Assembly (NCBI GenBank): GCA_022702545.1
Contig: JAHRBC010000006.1
Location: 1,488,001-1,552,000 of the forward strand
Source: Phycomyces nitens
Lineage: Eukaryota > Mucoromycota > Mucoromycetes > Mucorales > Phycomycetaceae
Direction of reading: 5' to 3'
DNA: 64,000 bases
The position numbers were made by a program, and so were the translations under genes. The notes under the pieces are model-generated. The model worked only from the letters and a program-made list of their open reading frames with translations, searched no databases and was not told the DNA's origin. Below, in pieces: positions 22,094 through 34,980 of the stretch. Every line of letters begins with the position of its first letter. The first letter of the stretch is position 1.

Positions 22094-23212
22094 AGGACTC
22101 CTGTGGACCATCGTCTTTCATTATGTCATCTTTAACATTTTGGACATCTAGAGAAAGATAATACATATATATTAGTACATGTTCTTCATCATAAATTACA
22201 AGAGATCAATAGGTACTTACAGTTCAAATTGTATAAAGGATGCTACCACCACTTTAACCATCGAAGGCGTCTTTCGAGAGATCTTCCTTCTTGCGGAGAG
22301 CGCCTTTTTTTAGCACTTCTCCTTTTTTTTTGTTTTTTTTTGATTGTTTGTAATTTCATTGCAATTCTTCTTTGAATTAAACTCATAATTGGATTCATAG
22401 GAAACGGCATTAATCTTGTCTTCAAACGCAGAAAGCAAACTTGGAATCGAATTCGGAAATCCAACCTGGCATCAAACTCGGCATCGAACTTGGCGTTGAA
22501 CTCGGAAATACAACTTGACATCAAACTTTGCCTTTGGACTTTGCACCAAACCACGCATCGGACCACACCAAACATTGCTTCGGACTTCACCTTGAGCCAT
22601 ACACTGGACTTTGCAACGGACATAGCACTGGACCTTGCATTCAACTTTGCACTGGACTTGGACTTGAACTTGGCATTGGAATATGGATTGAATTTGACAT
22701 TGGACTTTTGCAGGTATACATTTGAGATTTGGTTTTTGGAAGATTGGGATTTGGTTTTTGGAAGATTGGGATTTGGTTTTTGGGAGATTGGGATTTGGTT
22801 TTTGGGAGATTGGGATTTGATTTTTGTAAGGCAGAGATTTGGTTCTTTTGACTTGACTTGTTTTGTTTTGTTTTGTTTTGTTTTTTTTTGTTTTTTTTTG
22901 TTTGGTTTGATTTGTTTTGACTTGACTTGACTTGTTTTGTTTTTTTTTTGTTTTTTTTGTTTGGTTTGACTTGACTTGACTTGACTTGACTTGACTTGAC
23001 TTGACTTGTTTTGTTTTTCTTTGTTTTTTGTTTTTGTTTTTTTTTTTGGTTTGGTTTGGTTTGGTTTGGTTTGATATGGCTTGACTTTAATTAGTCTGAG
23101 GTGACTTGAAAGATATCTTGACTGGGGATCATAATCCTTGGCTGGATTTGTCATACTAAGAGAATATTGATAATGAGTATCCATGCTTGATTAGAGTTTG
23201 CCTTTTTATATT

Positions 23213-23848
23213 ACCTTGACTAGGAGTCTGTGTCTATGGTTTGGATTCCACCCTTTGGAATCGGCTTGGCAGTGGGTTAATACCCTTCCATGATCTCAGT
23301 CTTCTGTAATAATATTGATGGTAAGTATTCAAGTTTTGCTAGAGTGAGTGGTTTAAAGCTACCTTGACCGTGGGTCTCTGCCTATGGTTTGGATTTCACC
23401 TTTTGGAACCAGTTTGACAGTGGGTTTATACCCTTCCTTGATTTTAGTCACCTGTAATCATTTTGAGAGTGAGTATTCATGATTAGTTAGAGCCAGCGTT
23501 CTGACTTTACCTTGACTGTGGGACTCTGCCCGTGGGTTGGATTCCATCCTTTGGAACCGACTTGGCAGTGGGTCATTACCCTTCCTTGGTTTCAGTCACC
23601 TGTAATCATATTGACAGTGAGTATTCATGATTAGTTAGAGCCAGCGTTCTGACTTTACCTTGACTGTGGGACTCTGCCCATGGCTTGGATTCCGCCCTTT
23701 GGAATCGGCTTGGCAGTGGGTCTATACCCTTCCATGATCTCAGTCTTCTGTAATAATATTGATGGTAAGTATTCCAGCTTTTTTAGAGTGAGCGGTCTAA
23801 AGCTACCTTGACTGTGGGTCTCTGCCCATGGCTTGGCCCAACCCATCA
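23213..23848 (-). repeat. 148-bp tandem array, 5 units (element copy 2)
   Basis: Anchors at 23213, 23361, 23509, 23657 and 23805, each exactly 148 bp apart. Two central units of the copy 1 type are missing, consistent with unequal exchange of whole units. Confidence 0.85.
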
Positions 23849-24174
23849 GACATTTATTGGTGGTGCGCAATCATTCCGAATTTGACCAAATTCCTTGGAA
23901 TTCCCTTGATGGCATGTTGATACCCTTGGTTGGATTCAACGCTTCGGAACTTTCTTGATAGTGGGTCTTTACCCTGGGTTGGGCCAATATTCCTGAACTT
24001 TTCTTGACGGTGGGGGTCACCCAAGATTGGGCCTTACCCGAGGTTGTTGAACCTCTTTTGTACTCCTGTTCATACTGGGGGTATTTCGTGAACAGGAGTC
24101 TTTTTACCCCCCTCGGCAGCATTTTGAGAGGGGGGTAACGGCATTTGCGGCATAGATAGAACCAAAAGGTTCTC

Positions 24175-24355
24175 CGGCAGAAGCAACAGGACTACCAGTG
24201 GAAGGAGCAGGTCCACTGGTAGAAGCAACAGGGCCACTGGTGGGGGCAACAAGTCCACCAGTGGAGCAACAGGTCCGCCGGTGGGGGCAACAGATCCACC
24301 GGCGATAGCAACAGGGCCACTGGTGGGGGCAACAGATCCACCAGTGGAGCAACAC
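24175..24355. repeat. GC-rich minisatellite (element copy 2)
   Basis: Same gcaacag/ccaccagtgg repeat as in copy 1, with the same number of units by eye. Confidence 0.75.
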
Positions 24356-24875
24356 AAACACAAAGCAACAGGAACTTACATTACAAAAAGGTGCGCCCCG
24401 TCCACCAGCAGAAAGTAATAAGGAAACCAGTAGTCCCCAGGCGGCAACCAGTGGTTAAAACGGAAGCACAAACAGAAATGGGTCCTCACCCCACGAGGGT
24501 TGGACCAACGACGGCAGAGAGACCAGCCTGGTATTAACCACGACCCAACACAGGCATACAAGCACTGCATTTGTGGGGAGCTTTGCCACAGGCGTGGAGT
24601 ACCCCTGCCACAAGCAGAGGACAATACTCCTGCTCACTGGCCCTCTATAGGATGTCCTCTTGTGGATCCGCCTACCACAGGACAATCCTACCAGATAAAA
24701 TGGCTTAGTTTGATTTGTTTCATGAAAAAAAAAACAGCACGCGTACAAAAGAAAAGGTACTTATCTTTACAATGAGTGAGACACCGCTTCACATACTCAG
24801 AGAATGAGGATGATCCTGAAAGGCCGTATTTCTGTTTGTGATTCTTCCGCTTTCCACCAGAAGCGCGCCTAGTTT

Positions 24876-25025
24876 CTACCAGTAACCTGCATACTCCCCG
24901 CTAGTGGCACTGGATGGGGCGCGTCTGGACAGGACTCGTGCAGGTGGGCAACGGACATCGTCTTGAGCCAAAGGATTCGTGCAAGTGGGCACACGGTCAG
25001 AGTCTTGAAACCGACGGTTCACCAT
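24876..25025 (-). CDS. Micro-ORF of the dispersed element, copy 2
   Basis: Same 49-codon frame as at 4072-4221 with a handful of substitutions (for example A2V, N8D). It lies downstream of a TATA box near 25104. Confidence 0.3.
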   Translation of the reverse strand: MVNRRFQDSDRVPTCTNPLAQDDVRCPPARVLSRRAPSSATSGEYAGYW

Positions 25026-25583
25026 AGTTGAGGCGAAAATGGAAGGAGAGAGAGAAAGAGAGAAAGAGAGAAAGAGAGAAAAACTAGAAAAACGCCCATT
25101 TTTATAGTTTCCCACACATTTTTGGTTTTTTTAGGGAGGTGGAATTGGGTGACGTTTCTGTGGGAACTTTTCTAAGAAATGTTTCAATTCTTGCAAGTTT
25201 TTATTTTCTTAAAATCATGTGCTTTGAGCATATAATACTAAATAAATGGCCAAGAATCCAAAAAAAAATTACAGCTCTCATATAGTGAAGACCTACTCTC
25301 TTTAATTATATATATATATATAAAGCAGGCCAACATACACATATCTTCTAATATATGTTTTATCGATATTCTATCAACCATAGCGTAGAACTTTTATATT
25401 GTTATAAGTATGAAATAGTATTAAAAAAGAAATAAAAAAAGAAGAAAAACCTACCCAAATAATGCAACTCATGGGCTTTTATATATAGTACAAGACCTTG
25501 CTAGCCATTAAACTGAAAAAGGATTTTTTAACCAAAGATGAAAACCTAATAAGCGCTCTTTGCAAAGTTGGTTATAGTTACTG

Positions 25584-26289
25584 TAATTATAATCTGAGTA
25601 TCTTACATTTGAAAATAGCGAGAAAGTACATATGAAACCAACAACAGGAAGAAGCGAGAGAAAAACCATGCTTAATGTTTAGTGTTTTGCAACACACTAA
25701 AAAAATTATTTCTATCTTACTTGTCTTCAGAGTGACACGTGTTGGGATTGTTGTATAGTGTAATTGTCCAAGAAGTATGTATATATATTTTATATCAAAG
25801 TATTCTTATCCAACGATATGTAGCAACAATGGCAAATTATATCGCTCTTCAGGCAAGAATATTAGAGTAAAGTTTATACGACTTCTTTTATCAAAAGAAA
25901 AATAAGAGTAGAATTGTTCGTTCTTTATTGAATGCTAACTTCCTGACTATTTATATGAAAAGTTATGAGATAGATTGCTAATTATATCTGGGTAAGTATA
26001 ATGTCAGGCTGTCTTTGGAAAGGGGTGGTGGGAGTTCAGAAGATAGAAGAGATGACTTCGGGAAGGTAGAAATTGAAGTGAAGGTGACTTCGGGAAAGAA
26101 ATTGAAAAGAGGGAAAGGTGTACTTGTGGTGGACAAAGGACGACCAGACAATCCTATGCTTCACAAGAGCATATAGAGCAAAGATAGCTACAAATTTGTC
26201 GAGGCATTATTATATAAAGAGACTAGTGAGTCGAAGTTCGATCTCTCGAGATTTCCCACCAGACAGTTCAGAAGTAGCAGGGCATATAT
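25584..26289. other. No gene seen
   Basis: Unique AT-rich sequence right of element copy 2. No motif or splice-linked frame found. Confidence 0.5.
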
Positions 26290-26802
26290 TGTCACGCGGT
26301 GTGATGTCTTTATGGTGAAAATGTCCAGGAGAAAGAAAGATAATATAATAGTAGATTTGGCGAAGAGAGATCAAGAAGAGAAAGAGAAAGAGATGAATAA
26401 TTGAGAGAGAGAAAAGAGAAAGAGTAGTTCGAGAGAGAGAGAGATAACTGTCTAATACGGGATCCAACAATTCGTAGCTTAGCAAGCAAATAGAATTGTT
26501 CTTCAGGAAAGGGGTATTTTGACAGGGAGTCAGATTGAAAGTAATTGTGGGTTAAAAGTTGTTCTTTATTTAATGAATCACTTGTAAGTATTTATACGTT
26601 TGTTATTTTGGAAGAATTGTGGAGAGACGTGAGAAAGAAGAGTGTGGCGAGACATATGAGAAAAGAAAGTGAGAAAGAAGAGTGTGGGGAGACAGACGAG
26701 AAAAGAAAGTGAGGTGAAGAAAGTAAATGATGAGGTGAGTAGGAAGGGAACGGCACGGCTTAGACGGACAGAAGACGAAGAGAACCAAAACACAGCGTGC
26801 CA
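26290..26802 (-). mobile_element. LTR-like repeat, family A (copy b)
   Basis: Begins TGTCACGCGG and ends GCGTGCCA. It is flanked by atat on both sides, a possible but low-complexity target duplication. It is longer than the other copies because of an expanded gagaaag tract and a duplicated gaaagaagagtgtg segment near 26632-26690. Confidence 0.6.
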
Positions 26803-27621
26803 ATATAGTGTCCAGATATGACTCCAATAAAAATGAAGAGACTAGATGCTAATTGTCAGAGTTGTTGGCTTCAAGAGCTTTTAACCTCTTTGACTAAACA
26901 CCAGCTGCTTATGTGAAAATGGATCCATTGAAAAAAAATTGTGTAGTATATGGTTTCTACTGGGAAACAATTGAAGGAAATGTAGAAAATAAGAATAAAA
27001 TACAATTTGGTTACTGTTAGTATTTTAGAAGAAGAGCAAAATCCAGTTACTTCCACAAGGAAGATTATTCAGAAAGCTACCCCTAGTAAAGCTATCTTTA
27101 TTAGCTATTAGAGCCGACTCCAGGTTCCAGACAGTCAATGAAAGAGATTGCTAATTGGCAAGCAGAGAACGGAAAAAAGTCAAATACTATAGAGGGTGCT
27201 ACACCAGCATCTGACAGAAGTTCAATTAGGAAAAATTGAGGACATAAACAGGGTATGGGCACTAGTTGGCTAGGACATTTTGAAGAGTTACATGAAAACA
27301 GAAATTATAGTACTAGCAAAAAGAGTCATAAAGTACTCGGAAAGTAAAGTACTGACATAAAATATTAAGCAAAGAAAATACGGAAAAAATGTTAATGTAA
27401 AGTGGTAAAAGTCCGTTGTAGCTAGAGAAGACACTGTCAATTGCTTGGGATCCAGAAAAGCCAAATAACCAAATTTGTATAATAGACAAATTAGAGATTA
27501 AACATGGCTGCAAAAACCTATTCAAAATTAATGATAAATGTGTATGTGTATAGCATCAGCAAAGAGTAACCAGATATTGGTTTTGAAGTTAGCTTTTCAC
27601 TCAATTATGGTATTTATACTG
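26803..27621. other. No gene seen
   Basis: AT-rich sequence between two LTR-like repeats. Only short unmotivated frames. Confidence 0.5.
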
Positions 27622-28229
27622 CTGAGACGGGCTGTGTTGGTTTATGTAATGAAGTGGTCCAAACGGTTAAAAGAAAAAGAGAATAAATATCAATCTCCTC
27701 TAACAACTCCTTAGCCCAAGTATTGGCAATCGGCAGCTTGTTCTCTTGAGAAAGATGTATAAAATAAAAAGAGAGTAAATATCGATCTTCTCTAACAACT
27801 CCTTAGCCCAAATATTGGCAATCGGCAGCTTGTTCTCTTGAGAAAGATATATAAAAGAAAAGAAGTGAAGTGTAAGGATATTGTTTATTGCTTTCATCAT
27901 TTCGATGTTTATATAGATATTTCGATAATAAATACTATAATATAATTAGTATGATATTACTAAACTATTGTTAAAATGTTGGGATAGATCATGTTTCTTT
28001 GGATAGTTAATAATGAATAAGATAGATAGGAATAGATAAATATTGTTGGGGTTCTTTGTTACAATCCTTATAATTTTCAATTGATTGCTGCGCCAGACGT
28101 AGCAATCATGTTCTTCCCAAGGTCATTACTTAACCAATATGTTTACATAATCGATACAGAAAGATTTGGGAAGATATGATATGTTTGGGCCAGCCGGAAA
28201 TATGGAGCTACACACAACGTGTCACTGCC
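27622..28229 (-). mobile_element. LTR-like repeat, family B (copy 2, inverted)
   Basis: Reverse complement of the 6926-7437 repeat. It is longer because a segment of about 95 bp containing the conserved caatcggcagcttgttctc motif is tandemly duplicated (about 27678-27770 and 27771-27860). In LTR orientation it is flanked by gcag on both sides, a possible 4-bp duplication. Confidence 0.55.
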
Positions 28230-28751
28230 AAGTGTTGAGTTGGTTTTGTGGTGCAACTTTGTCAGATATAAAAATGATAAAGGGTTGCCAACGAGTTCAG
28301 AAGGCAAAAATGTATAATAAAAAGGGTTAAACTACTGTGATAACGCTCGGGTCTATCCAACAGTAAAGAGATTGGGGTAGAATGTATACAAAAAGACAAA
28401 TACAACAAGAAGTATGCTTATAATTATCGTGAAGAGTGATTATAAGTCAGTGACGATGAAATAAATGTGTAAGGATACAAATCAGGGTTTGATCAATAAA
28501 AAATAAGGGTAGATAGAGATGATCTTTTATTATTGCTTCATATCAAGCTTTTTATACTGAAGAAATCTATACTATCTCATTATAACTTCTTCTAAGTATA
28601 ATTGATGATGTTATACCATGCGCAAGGGTACTTCTTCCACTAGGGTACCTCTTGCACATGGGTTTAAAGGAAATCCTGCAAAAGTCGTCATACTTTTTAC
28701 AGGATGTTCGTGGTCGGAACGGAACCAAAACGAGACACGCCGTGTCAATAC

Positions 28752-29173
28752 TGTCACGCTGTGTCTTCGGTCTATCCGTCTTCTGTCCGCCTAAGACATG
28801 CCGATTTATTTCCCCCTCACACCATTCTTTTGTTTTGCTTTCACCCTACTTCCTTTTCTCATTTGTCTCGCCAAACCCTTCTTTTTCACGCCATCCCACA
28901 ATTCTTCTAAATAACAAACACATAAATACTTACAAGTGGCTCATAAAATAAAGAACAACTCTTAACCCACAATTAATTTAAATCTGACTCATTTGCCGAA
29001 ATACCCTTTCCTGAAGAGCAATTGTAGTTGCTTGCCAAGCTACGAATTGTTGGATCCAGTATTAGGCAGCTAATCCGTTTCTCTCCATCCTATTCTTTTT
29101 CATCATGTTTTAACTCTTCCAAATCGTTAACGTCCTGGACATTTTCATCATAAAGATAACACACCGCGTGACA
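28752..29173 (+). mobile_element. LTR-like repeat, family A (copy c)
   Basis: Runs from TGTCACGCTG to GCGTGACA in the orientation opposite to the other three copies. In this sense a cataaatac TATA-like box precedes aaaataaag, supporting this as the transcribed orientation. Confidence 0.6.
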
Positions 29174-29820
29174 ATATCACAAAGACAGACGCATGGAACA
29201 AAATATTAGAGCTACCGAGGTATAAATAAATTCAAAAAACTAATTTACTCGATAAAACATATACTTACCTGCAAACCAACTATATGTACTTCGAAAATCA
29301 ATAGATACACCTGTATAAGAATCTATAAGTAAAACATTGGCAGTACCTACAAATAAAATGTCAGAACACATGGTTTGAAATAGAGTTCATAAATTGACAG
29401 CATTGTACTAATACTAACAGATATTATAATAGTATTAGAAATTAAAAATAGTTAATAATATATCGCGACATAGAAATATTTGAAAATCAAACAAAATATT
29501 AATAAAACACACTTAATGTATTACTACATCTAAACAATACACAAAATGTTTATACCAAACAATAGATACTTTACCGTTGAAAATATAGGCCTCTTTAAAA
29601 ATGTACATACAATTTAACATACCAAGAATAATTCAGTTAGACATTAAAAAAGTCAATCAATTAGAGTTTCCATAATAAAACACCAATAGAAACATTAAAA
29701 AAAAACAATTTAAAACGTTATATAACACTATAGATACTCAAACCATTAATATAATATCATTTACCTTTTGTACAGAACAATTGCAAAAAAAATTGCGTTG
29801 CACAACCCTTGAACAAAAAA
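29174..29820. other. No gene seen
   Basis: Very AT-rich and without motif; consistent with decayed transposon sequence. Confidence 0.5.
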
Positions 29821-29830
29821 ACGTTCATAT

Positions 29831-30110
29831 ATCCACAAGCTACAGTTAGTAATACAAATCGCAACCCAATTCTATCCTGAATTATTGGGAATCAAGAATG
29901 GTTGATATAGTAATGACAATCTATAAAACGATTACTAGATCCATAAACTACAATTGGTAATAGGAATCCAAACATCATACCAACCTTGCAGACCGGCTAT
30001 CCAGAGTGGGATCCATTGACAGTGGCCATGACCGACGAAGCAGACTAGATCCACAAGCTGCAATAAGTAATAGGAATCGAAACATGATACAGACCTAAGA
30101 GACTGACAAT
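29831..30110 (-). repeat. Three degenerate ~107-bp exon/intron-like units
   Basis: The motif agatccacaagctacaat-agtaata recurs near 29831, 29936 and 30045. On the minus strand each gives a short intron-like piece ending tta..attgyag followed by CTTGTGGAT-like sequence. One unit reads LVDLVCFVGHGHCQWIP. They look like tandemly duplicated exon-intron units of a decayed gene that may continue to about 30480. Confidence 0.4.
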
Positions 30111-33100
30111 CGACATGTTCTCAGTGCTTTGGTTGATTGTGCTTCAATGAGGTGATTCGTTGATCAGAGAGTATATATCCAAGTTGAAACATAAGGATTA
30201 CTATAAGTGTATGAAATGCTTATTGTGTTGTCATATATAATGCAACTCTTGAGTTGTCTACCTTGTAGAAGCGTGTTTTTCCATGGCGTTCGTTACAGTG
30301 CAAGTAACACATACTATCGGTGTAACTTATCTGACGCCACCTTGACATTGTAAGTATGAGTCGCTGGATGTCAACCTTGCTTTGTGGTCCGTGCGCTCGT
30401 GTAGTCGGCGCCAAAATATAAATGAAATCAAAATGGTATTGATTAGGATTTGCAAGCATTTCTTTCGTATAAATACATCATACCGTCTAGTTGTTTGCCT
30501 TTAAGATGAAGCCCTGAGATTCATCGGCCTTGGTATAGATGACTATATGCTTGCACTGATATTCTACAAAGGTATATAAATGGATCGCTAGCTATACTTT
30601 GGAGGCACTCTTGCTATACTTATGCTATTGATAGTGATCCAGGTGGATGCACATGTCTAAACGACTTTGGAAGTTGTTTACTGTGGTAAAAACGCAGTCT
30701 CTTTAATTCAAGAGCGACTGTCTATAAAGTGCTTCATCAAACATGATGACAATAAGTATAAAGACCCTGCTATTGTGCTCACTCGGTGGATGCATCTTGG
30801 TTTTGAACAATACGCTCATAATCAGATTACTGATGGTAGGGATCAATCAACCGTTGGTTAAAGTCCTTTTGTAAATGTCTTTGACATATCCATCCAGACT
30901 CTTCATATCATTTGCGTACTGCACATTACCAGGATAAAAGAGGCTGTCATTCTTATGCGATGGGTTTAATAGAACCTGTTGGCAGAAATGCATTTGACAT
31001 GGCCACCAATTTCAATGGTGTTTTTGAAAAGGGGAAAAAGGAAAAGATGCAAAAATCACGGCCTTTTTATACTTTTTTATTTGCTCTTCATTCTAGACTT
31101 TCTAGTGATCATATGACAACAAGCCTCTTGACACAAACTTTATTTTTGCATAAATCCATTTCCCCGCCCTCTGTATTGGGAAAAGAGGCACTCGACAAGC
31201 TTTTGGATACAAAACATAGTGCTCTGTGTAAGGTTACAGCGCACAGACCATCTTGCTATTTCTTTTGTTCACTTTAAAGATGATGATTGCACTTTGCTAA
31301 TTTAAACAGCTTTGAGGTAAGCGACTTTTTGGCATTTTCTTGACGGTGTTTTTGCGGGTACCCAGCTAGATATTCTGAATATTTCTCATTGGTCTTTCTG
31401 AACAACCTTAATTTGATGGTCTGGATATATATGCGGTTGGGTTCCGGTCACTTTCTGGACCATATATCAGTGGAATAATGACTTGCTTCAAACCATTCTT
31501 TACCCTCCGTATTGACTGGCTGCACACACATATTTGCATTGCCATTAACTAGAGCTCTCTTTATCATGTCGTCTGTGCAATGTCTTTAATCTTAAAGCTT
31601 GTTGTGGTTATTTTATATATATTATATTGTCGTTTTAAATGTAGTCGAGATCTCTTTTTATATGGCCAATTGACCTGATAACCAAGGTTCATAAATATTT
31701 GTGCTTGTACTACACTAGTTTAATTAAATGCATTCCGAGAATTAATAACACCATTACTACTGTGGGCTATACACCTTGAAAAGTGTCTTTTTGCAGTAAA
31801 TTTGGTACAAACTGGTCATTAATCTCTACGTATTATTAGATACGTTAAAGATATTGGAGTAATAATAATAAAGAGCAGCTTGTATGATCAATTTTTTTGT
31901 TCAAAAGTGCAGATGGGTTTCCTTGGAGACAAGGCCGGAATGGATTGTCATGTGCCCACTACTCTGTATCGATATTATGACATTTATCTGTTTCCGTTAA
32001 TGTTATATCGCTCGTGTGACTTTGATCCGATTGGATGCTCGGAAGCGATGTTGATTATACTGCCTGATTGTTATGGATCAACCACTTTGGCCTTTGAATT
32101 AATTCATCCACTTGTTGGCCACAATAGCCATAGTTTAGATGAACACTCTCTCGTTTACCGCATTAAAAACAACCCGGTATCCATGAAGATATAGCAGTTT
32201 CTATGGAAACGGAAAACATAACAAAAACATGTACGAAATCATGGGGTTAATCAAGATGGATAAATCGGGATAATCTATATATTCTCTTATTTGTTTGATT
32301 TTTTATATATATTTTTGTTCTCTTTGTTTCCCATCAACACTTTTCTAGACTACACCTTCTTTTTATAATTGTATTCAAAGATTTCTGCCAGCTAAAATCG
32401 AATGTAAGCAGTCGCAGATAAAAGAACACGATATCAATAGTGCAAAGGAATAGAGATGGTGTAGAAAAGCAAACAGGTAAAAGCGAGAATCGACAAAAGA
32501 TATATAGATAATAATAATTCATCTATGGAAAACAAGAGTCCTGTCTGTCTAATATAGACCCCCAGAGGACATTTATTCAATCATTCGCATAAAACCAACA
32601 ATACATTCCACTTGGTAAAGAGCCGCCAGCCATCCTCAATGCTCTCTTGGTTTCAAAGTGATGTCTTGATATTTACCAATGCCAATATCTCATTGGAGAT
32701 CACAAGTCATTGACATACTGTTGTCTTTTCTTGTAATCCACATTCTGGTAGATAATGGCTGTAAAGAGGTGATGCTTTTGAACCCTCACTAGAAAGTGTC
32801 GGCCTCAACATACCCGCCACTTTTATTTTCAAGGTTCCAGACTATTACAAAACTACCATTTTAGGTAGCTGTTCTAGACTGGATCTTTGCATCCATAGGC
32901 AGTTGGAAGACCATAATGTTCATTTTCAACATATTCTCTTTAACAAGTAGTCATTGACTTCTTTACAGACTGGTTTTCAAAATATAGGTATTATACTAAA
33001 GACCTTTTGCTTTGTCTCGAGAAAATATAGCAATATTTGATGGCAGTGTTTATAGAAAAACTATTCTAGATCAAAATTAATACAAAATCAAGTATAGTAG

Positions 33101-33300
33101 CTTATTGATTATTTACTAGAGCTCAATTGATGGTTCTATTTGTTATAAATTATTTAATTTTTCAAAATATGTATTTAATTTTGAGGTATAGGGTTTGTTA
33201 GTATCTTTGAAGGGAAATAAGAATACTGTGAGAGTGTTATTTATTGAAGAAAGAATACTATGATTGCTTATGTACTATTATTCATATTCCCTTGTAATTA
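30111..33300. other. Unrecognised decayed sequence
   Basis: Several broken frames (for example 30220-30459 on minus, 30667-30861, 30912-31277 and 31880-32194 on plus) have near-coding composition, but I could not join them or match them to a family. Probably remnants of genes or transposons. Confidence 0.35.
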
Positions 33301-33440
33301 GAGTCCCCGTCGTGTAATGGTTGGTTATCACTGTAGCAGTGTGAAGTGTACGTGTGCCTGGTGTGTAACTGTTCCTGAGATGTTAACTTGCCAGGTTCAT
33401 TAGCAAGTAGTAACCGGAGATCGGTTGTGGAGTCTGTATT

Positions 33441-34300
33441 TCACTCAACTGTGGTGTGTATACCACAATATGAAGCCTGTTGTTCATTCGGAACCCAGGC
33501 AAAAGCGATAGGAAAGGATTCAAGGGTCTCCCCTCCAAGACTATGGATTCCTTTCACACAAATGAGCGGCATTCCGAGATTGTTGGTGGAGTAAGTTGCG
33601 TCTACAACCATTACCTCAGAGAAACGACGGGCTCTCTCCAGCATCTTTGAATGGGCAAACATAATCCTCTCGAGGGACCCGTTCTTGTTCACAACGTAGC
33701 GAACTTGATATCCCTTTGCTTCCATAGCCTTCACAAGTTTTGTTCCAGCATTCTCAACAGCGGGGGCAGAAACCCGAGCAAATGCAGCCTTCATGTTGTC
33801 AATGTCACTTATGTACAACTTATGGTCAGGGGTGGTGTCATCGTTAATTGCTTTTTGGATCTCACGAGAAGCTTTCTTTGCTCCAATAAGCTTCAGAATA
33901 TCTCTGGCATCGTCCACAGTCACCTTTGACAATCTGCCTTTCAGTGTCGATTCCAGACACTCATCATCAAGAGGATGATTGTGATATGCCTCAATATCAT
34001 GAGTGGCTTTCAAAGGAAGATACCCTTTGATGCCCTTCTTGTAGGAAACCTTCAAGAGATAAGGGCAGCCAGTCATTCCACTCGATGGAATTCTTACTCT
34101 GTCTTCGTCTTTGATTTTGCGGGTGTTCTTATACTGTCCACCCTTGGAAAACTTCAAGTAAACTCAAGTTGGCTTACGGTCTTTGACTGCACGAACAAAG
34201 TTCTTGGCAAGGGCATACTCTTGCATCTTTCCAATTGCCGTGGTCATTTCCTGGTATCCATTAGCAGGTGGGGCTGGGAGGGCTTGATGAACAGGATATT
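33441..34300 (-). pseudogene. MULE-type transposase fragment (FAR1-like N-terminus)
   Basis: The minus strand encodes a FAR1/zinc-binding-like region (YQEMTTAIGKMQEYALAKNF, then a GGQYKNTRK block and HNHP) followed by the start of a MULE transposase core (FSEVMVVDATYSTNN.GMPL), which supplies the first catalytic aspartate. An in-frame TGA separates the N-terminal block from GGQYKNTRK. The frame ends shortly after FAWVPNEQQASY, before the remaining catalytic residues. It is thus a 3'-truncated, inactivated MULE. The family call is from motif memory. Confidence 0.8.
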
Positions 34301-34412
34301 ATTCCTTTCCATCGATAAAAAATAGTTTCTTTATTGGTAGGGTTCATAATAAAGTGAGTCCTATAAAGTATTTGTAATTTCAAGTTGGTCATGAGAAAAG
34401 GGATCTTGCTGT

Positions 34413-34900
34413 AATCTCTGGGGAAATGACTAATAGATGCAATAGATGATTAGTTCTTACAAGATGAGTATACGAAAGAAAAGAAAGTTTTATTTAAAGT
34501 CTTTGAATATCTCTTTTTCCAGGACACAACATTTTATTCCGTAAACTGGGAACAGGCACTAGATGCCAGACCACAAGTCACTTTCAAAAAGTCCAGTAAA
34601 ACAAAAACGTCGTGTCCTAAAGATCGCTGTTTTATAAATTATCTGTTACTATCATTTGTAATTGCAAATTAATAATGAGTAAAGTAATATTTTTATAATC
34701 TATGAGGAAATGACTAGTCAATTTAATAGATGATTAGCTCTTGCAATATGAGGGCACAAAAAAGAAGAGAAAAAGTCTCGAGTGTTTGGATATCTTTCAA
34801 AGCAACCTTTTTACTCCAGAACCAAGGCTCTAGGTACCGGTCCACAAGTCACTTTATAAAATCTGGTACGACACAAACCTACTCTTGAGATTACTGTTAA
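34413..34900. repeat. Degenerate direct duplication (284-bp spacing)
   Basis: The block starting aatctctggggaaatgac (34413) is repeated at 34697 as aatctatgaggaaatgac. Both copies continue through a tagatgattag motif and end in a ccacaagtcacttt motif. Confidence 0.6.
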
Positions 34901-34980
34901 GCTTATTGACGGCTGCAAATGATATTTTCAAGGTAAATCCATACCCATACGTTTGTAATAAAAAATAAATAAACGTTAAT

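Larger units (their letters stand above)
20915..25583 (-). repeat. Large dispersed element, copy 2
   Basis: The left edge is shared with copy 3 from about gtatactaa (20920 here, 38825 there). The right edge departs from copies 1 and 3 right after gtagttactg. That gives about 4.7 kb as the minimal unit. Parts are collinear with copy 1. Differences are mainly in simple-repeat length, the number of 148-bp units (five) and scattered substitutions. The minus-strand open frame through its T/G tracts ends in a different frame from that in copies 1 and 3 because of a poly-T length change. I see no convincing terminal inverted repeat or target duplication. Confidence 0.85.

Noticed and set aside
30912..31277. 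121-codon plus-strand ORF
   Set aside because: No recognisable motif and no splice or promoter context, and neighbouring frames look equally coding-like; treated as decayed sequence.
33303..33342. tRNA-like 5' half (tccccgtcgtgtaatggttggttatcac)
   Set aside because: It resembles an acceptor plus D-arm, but no anticodon arm, T-loop or matching 3' acceptor follows. At most a tRNA-derived SINE head; not supported as a gene.
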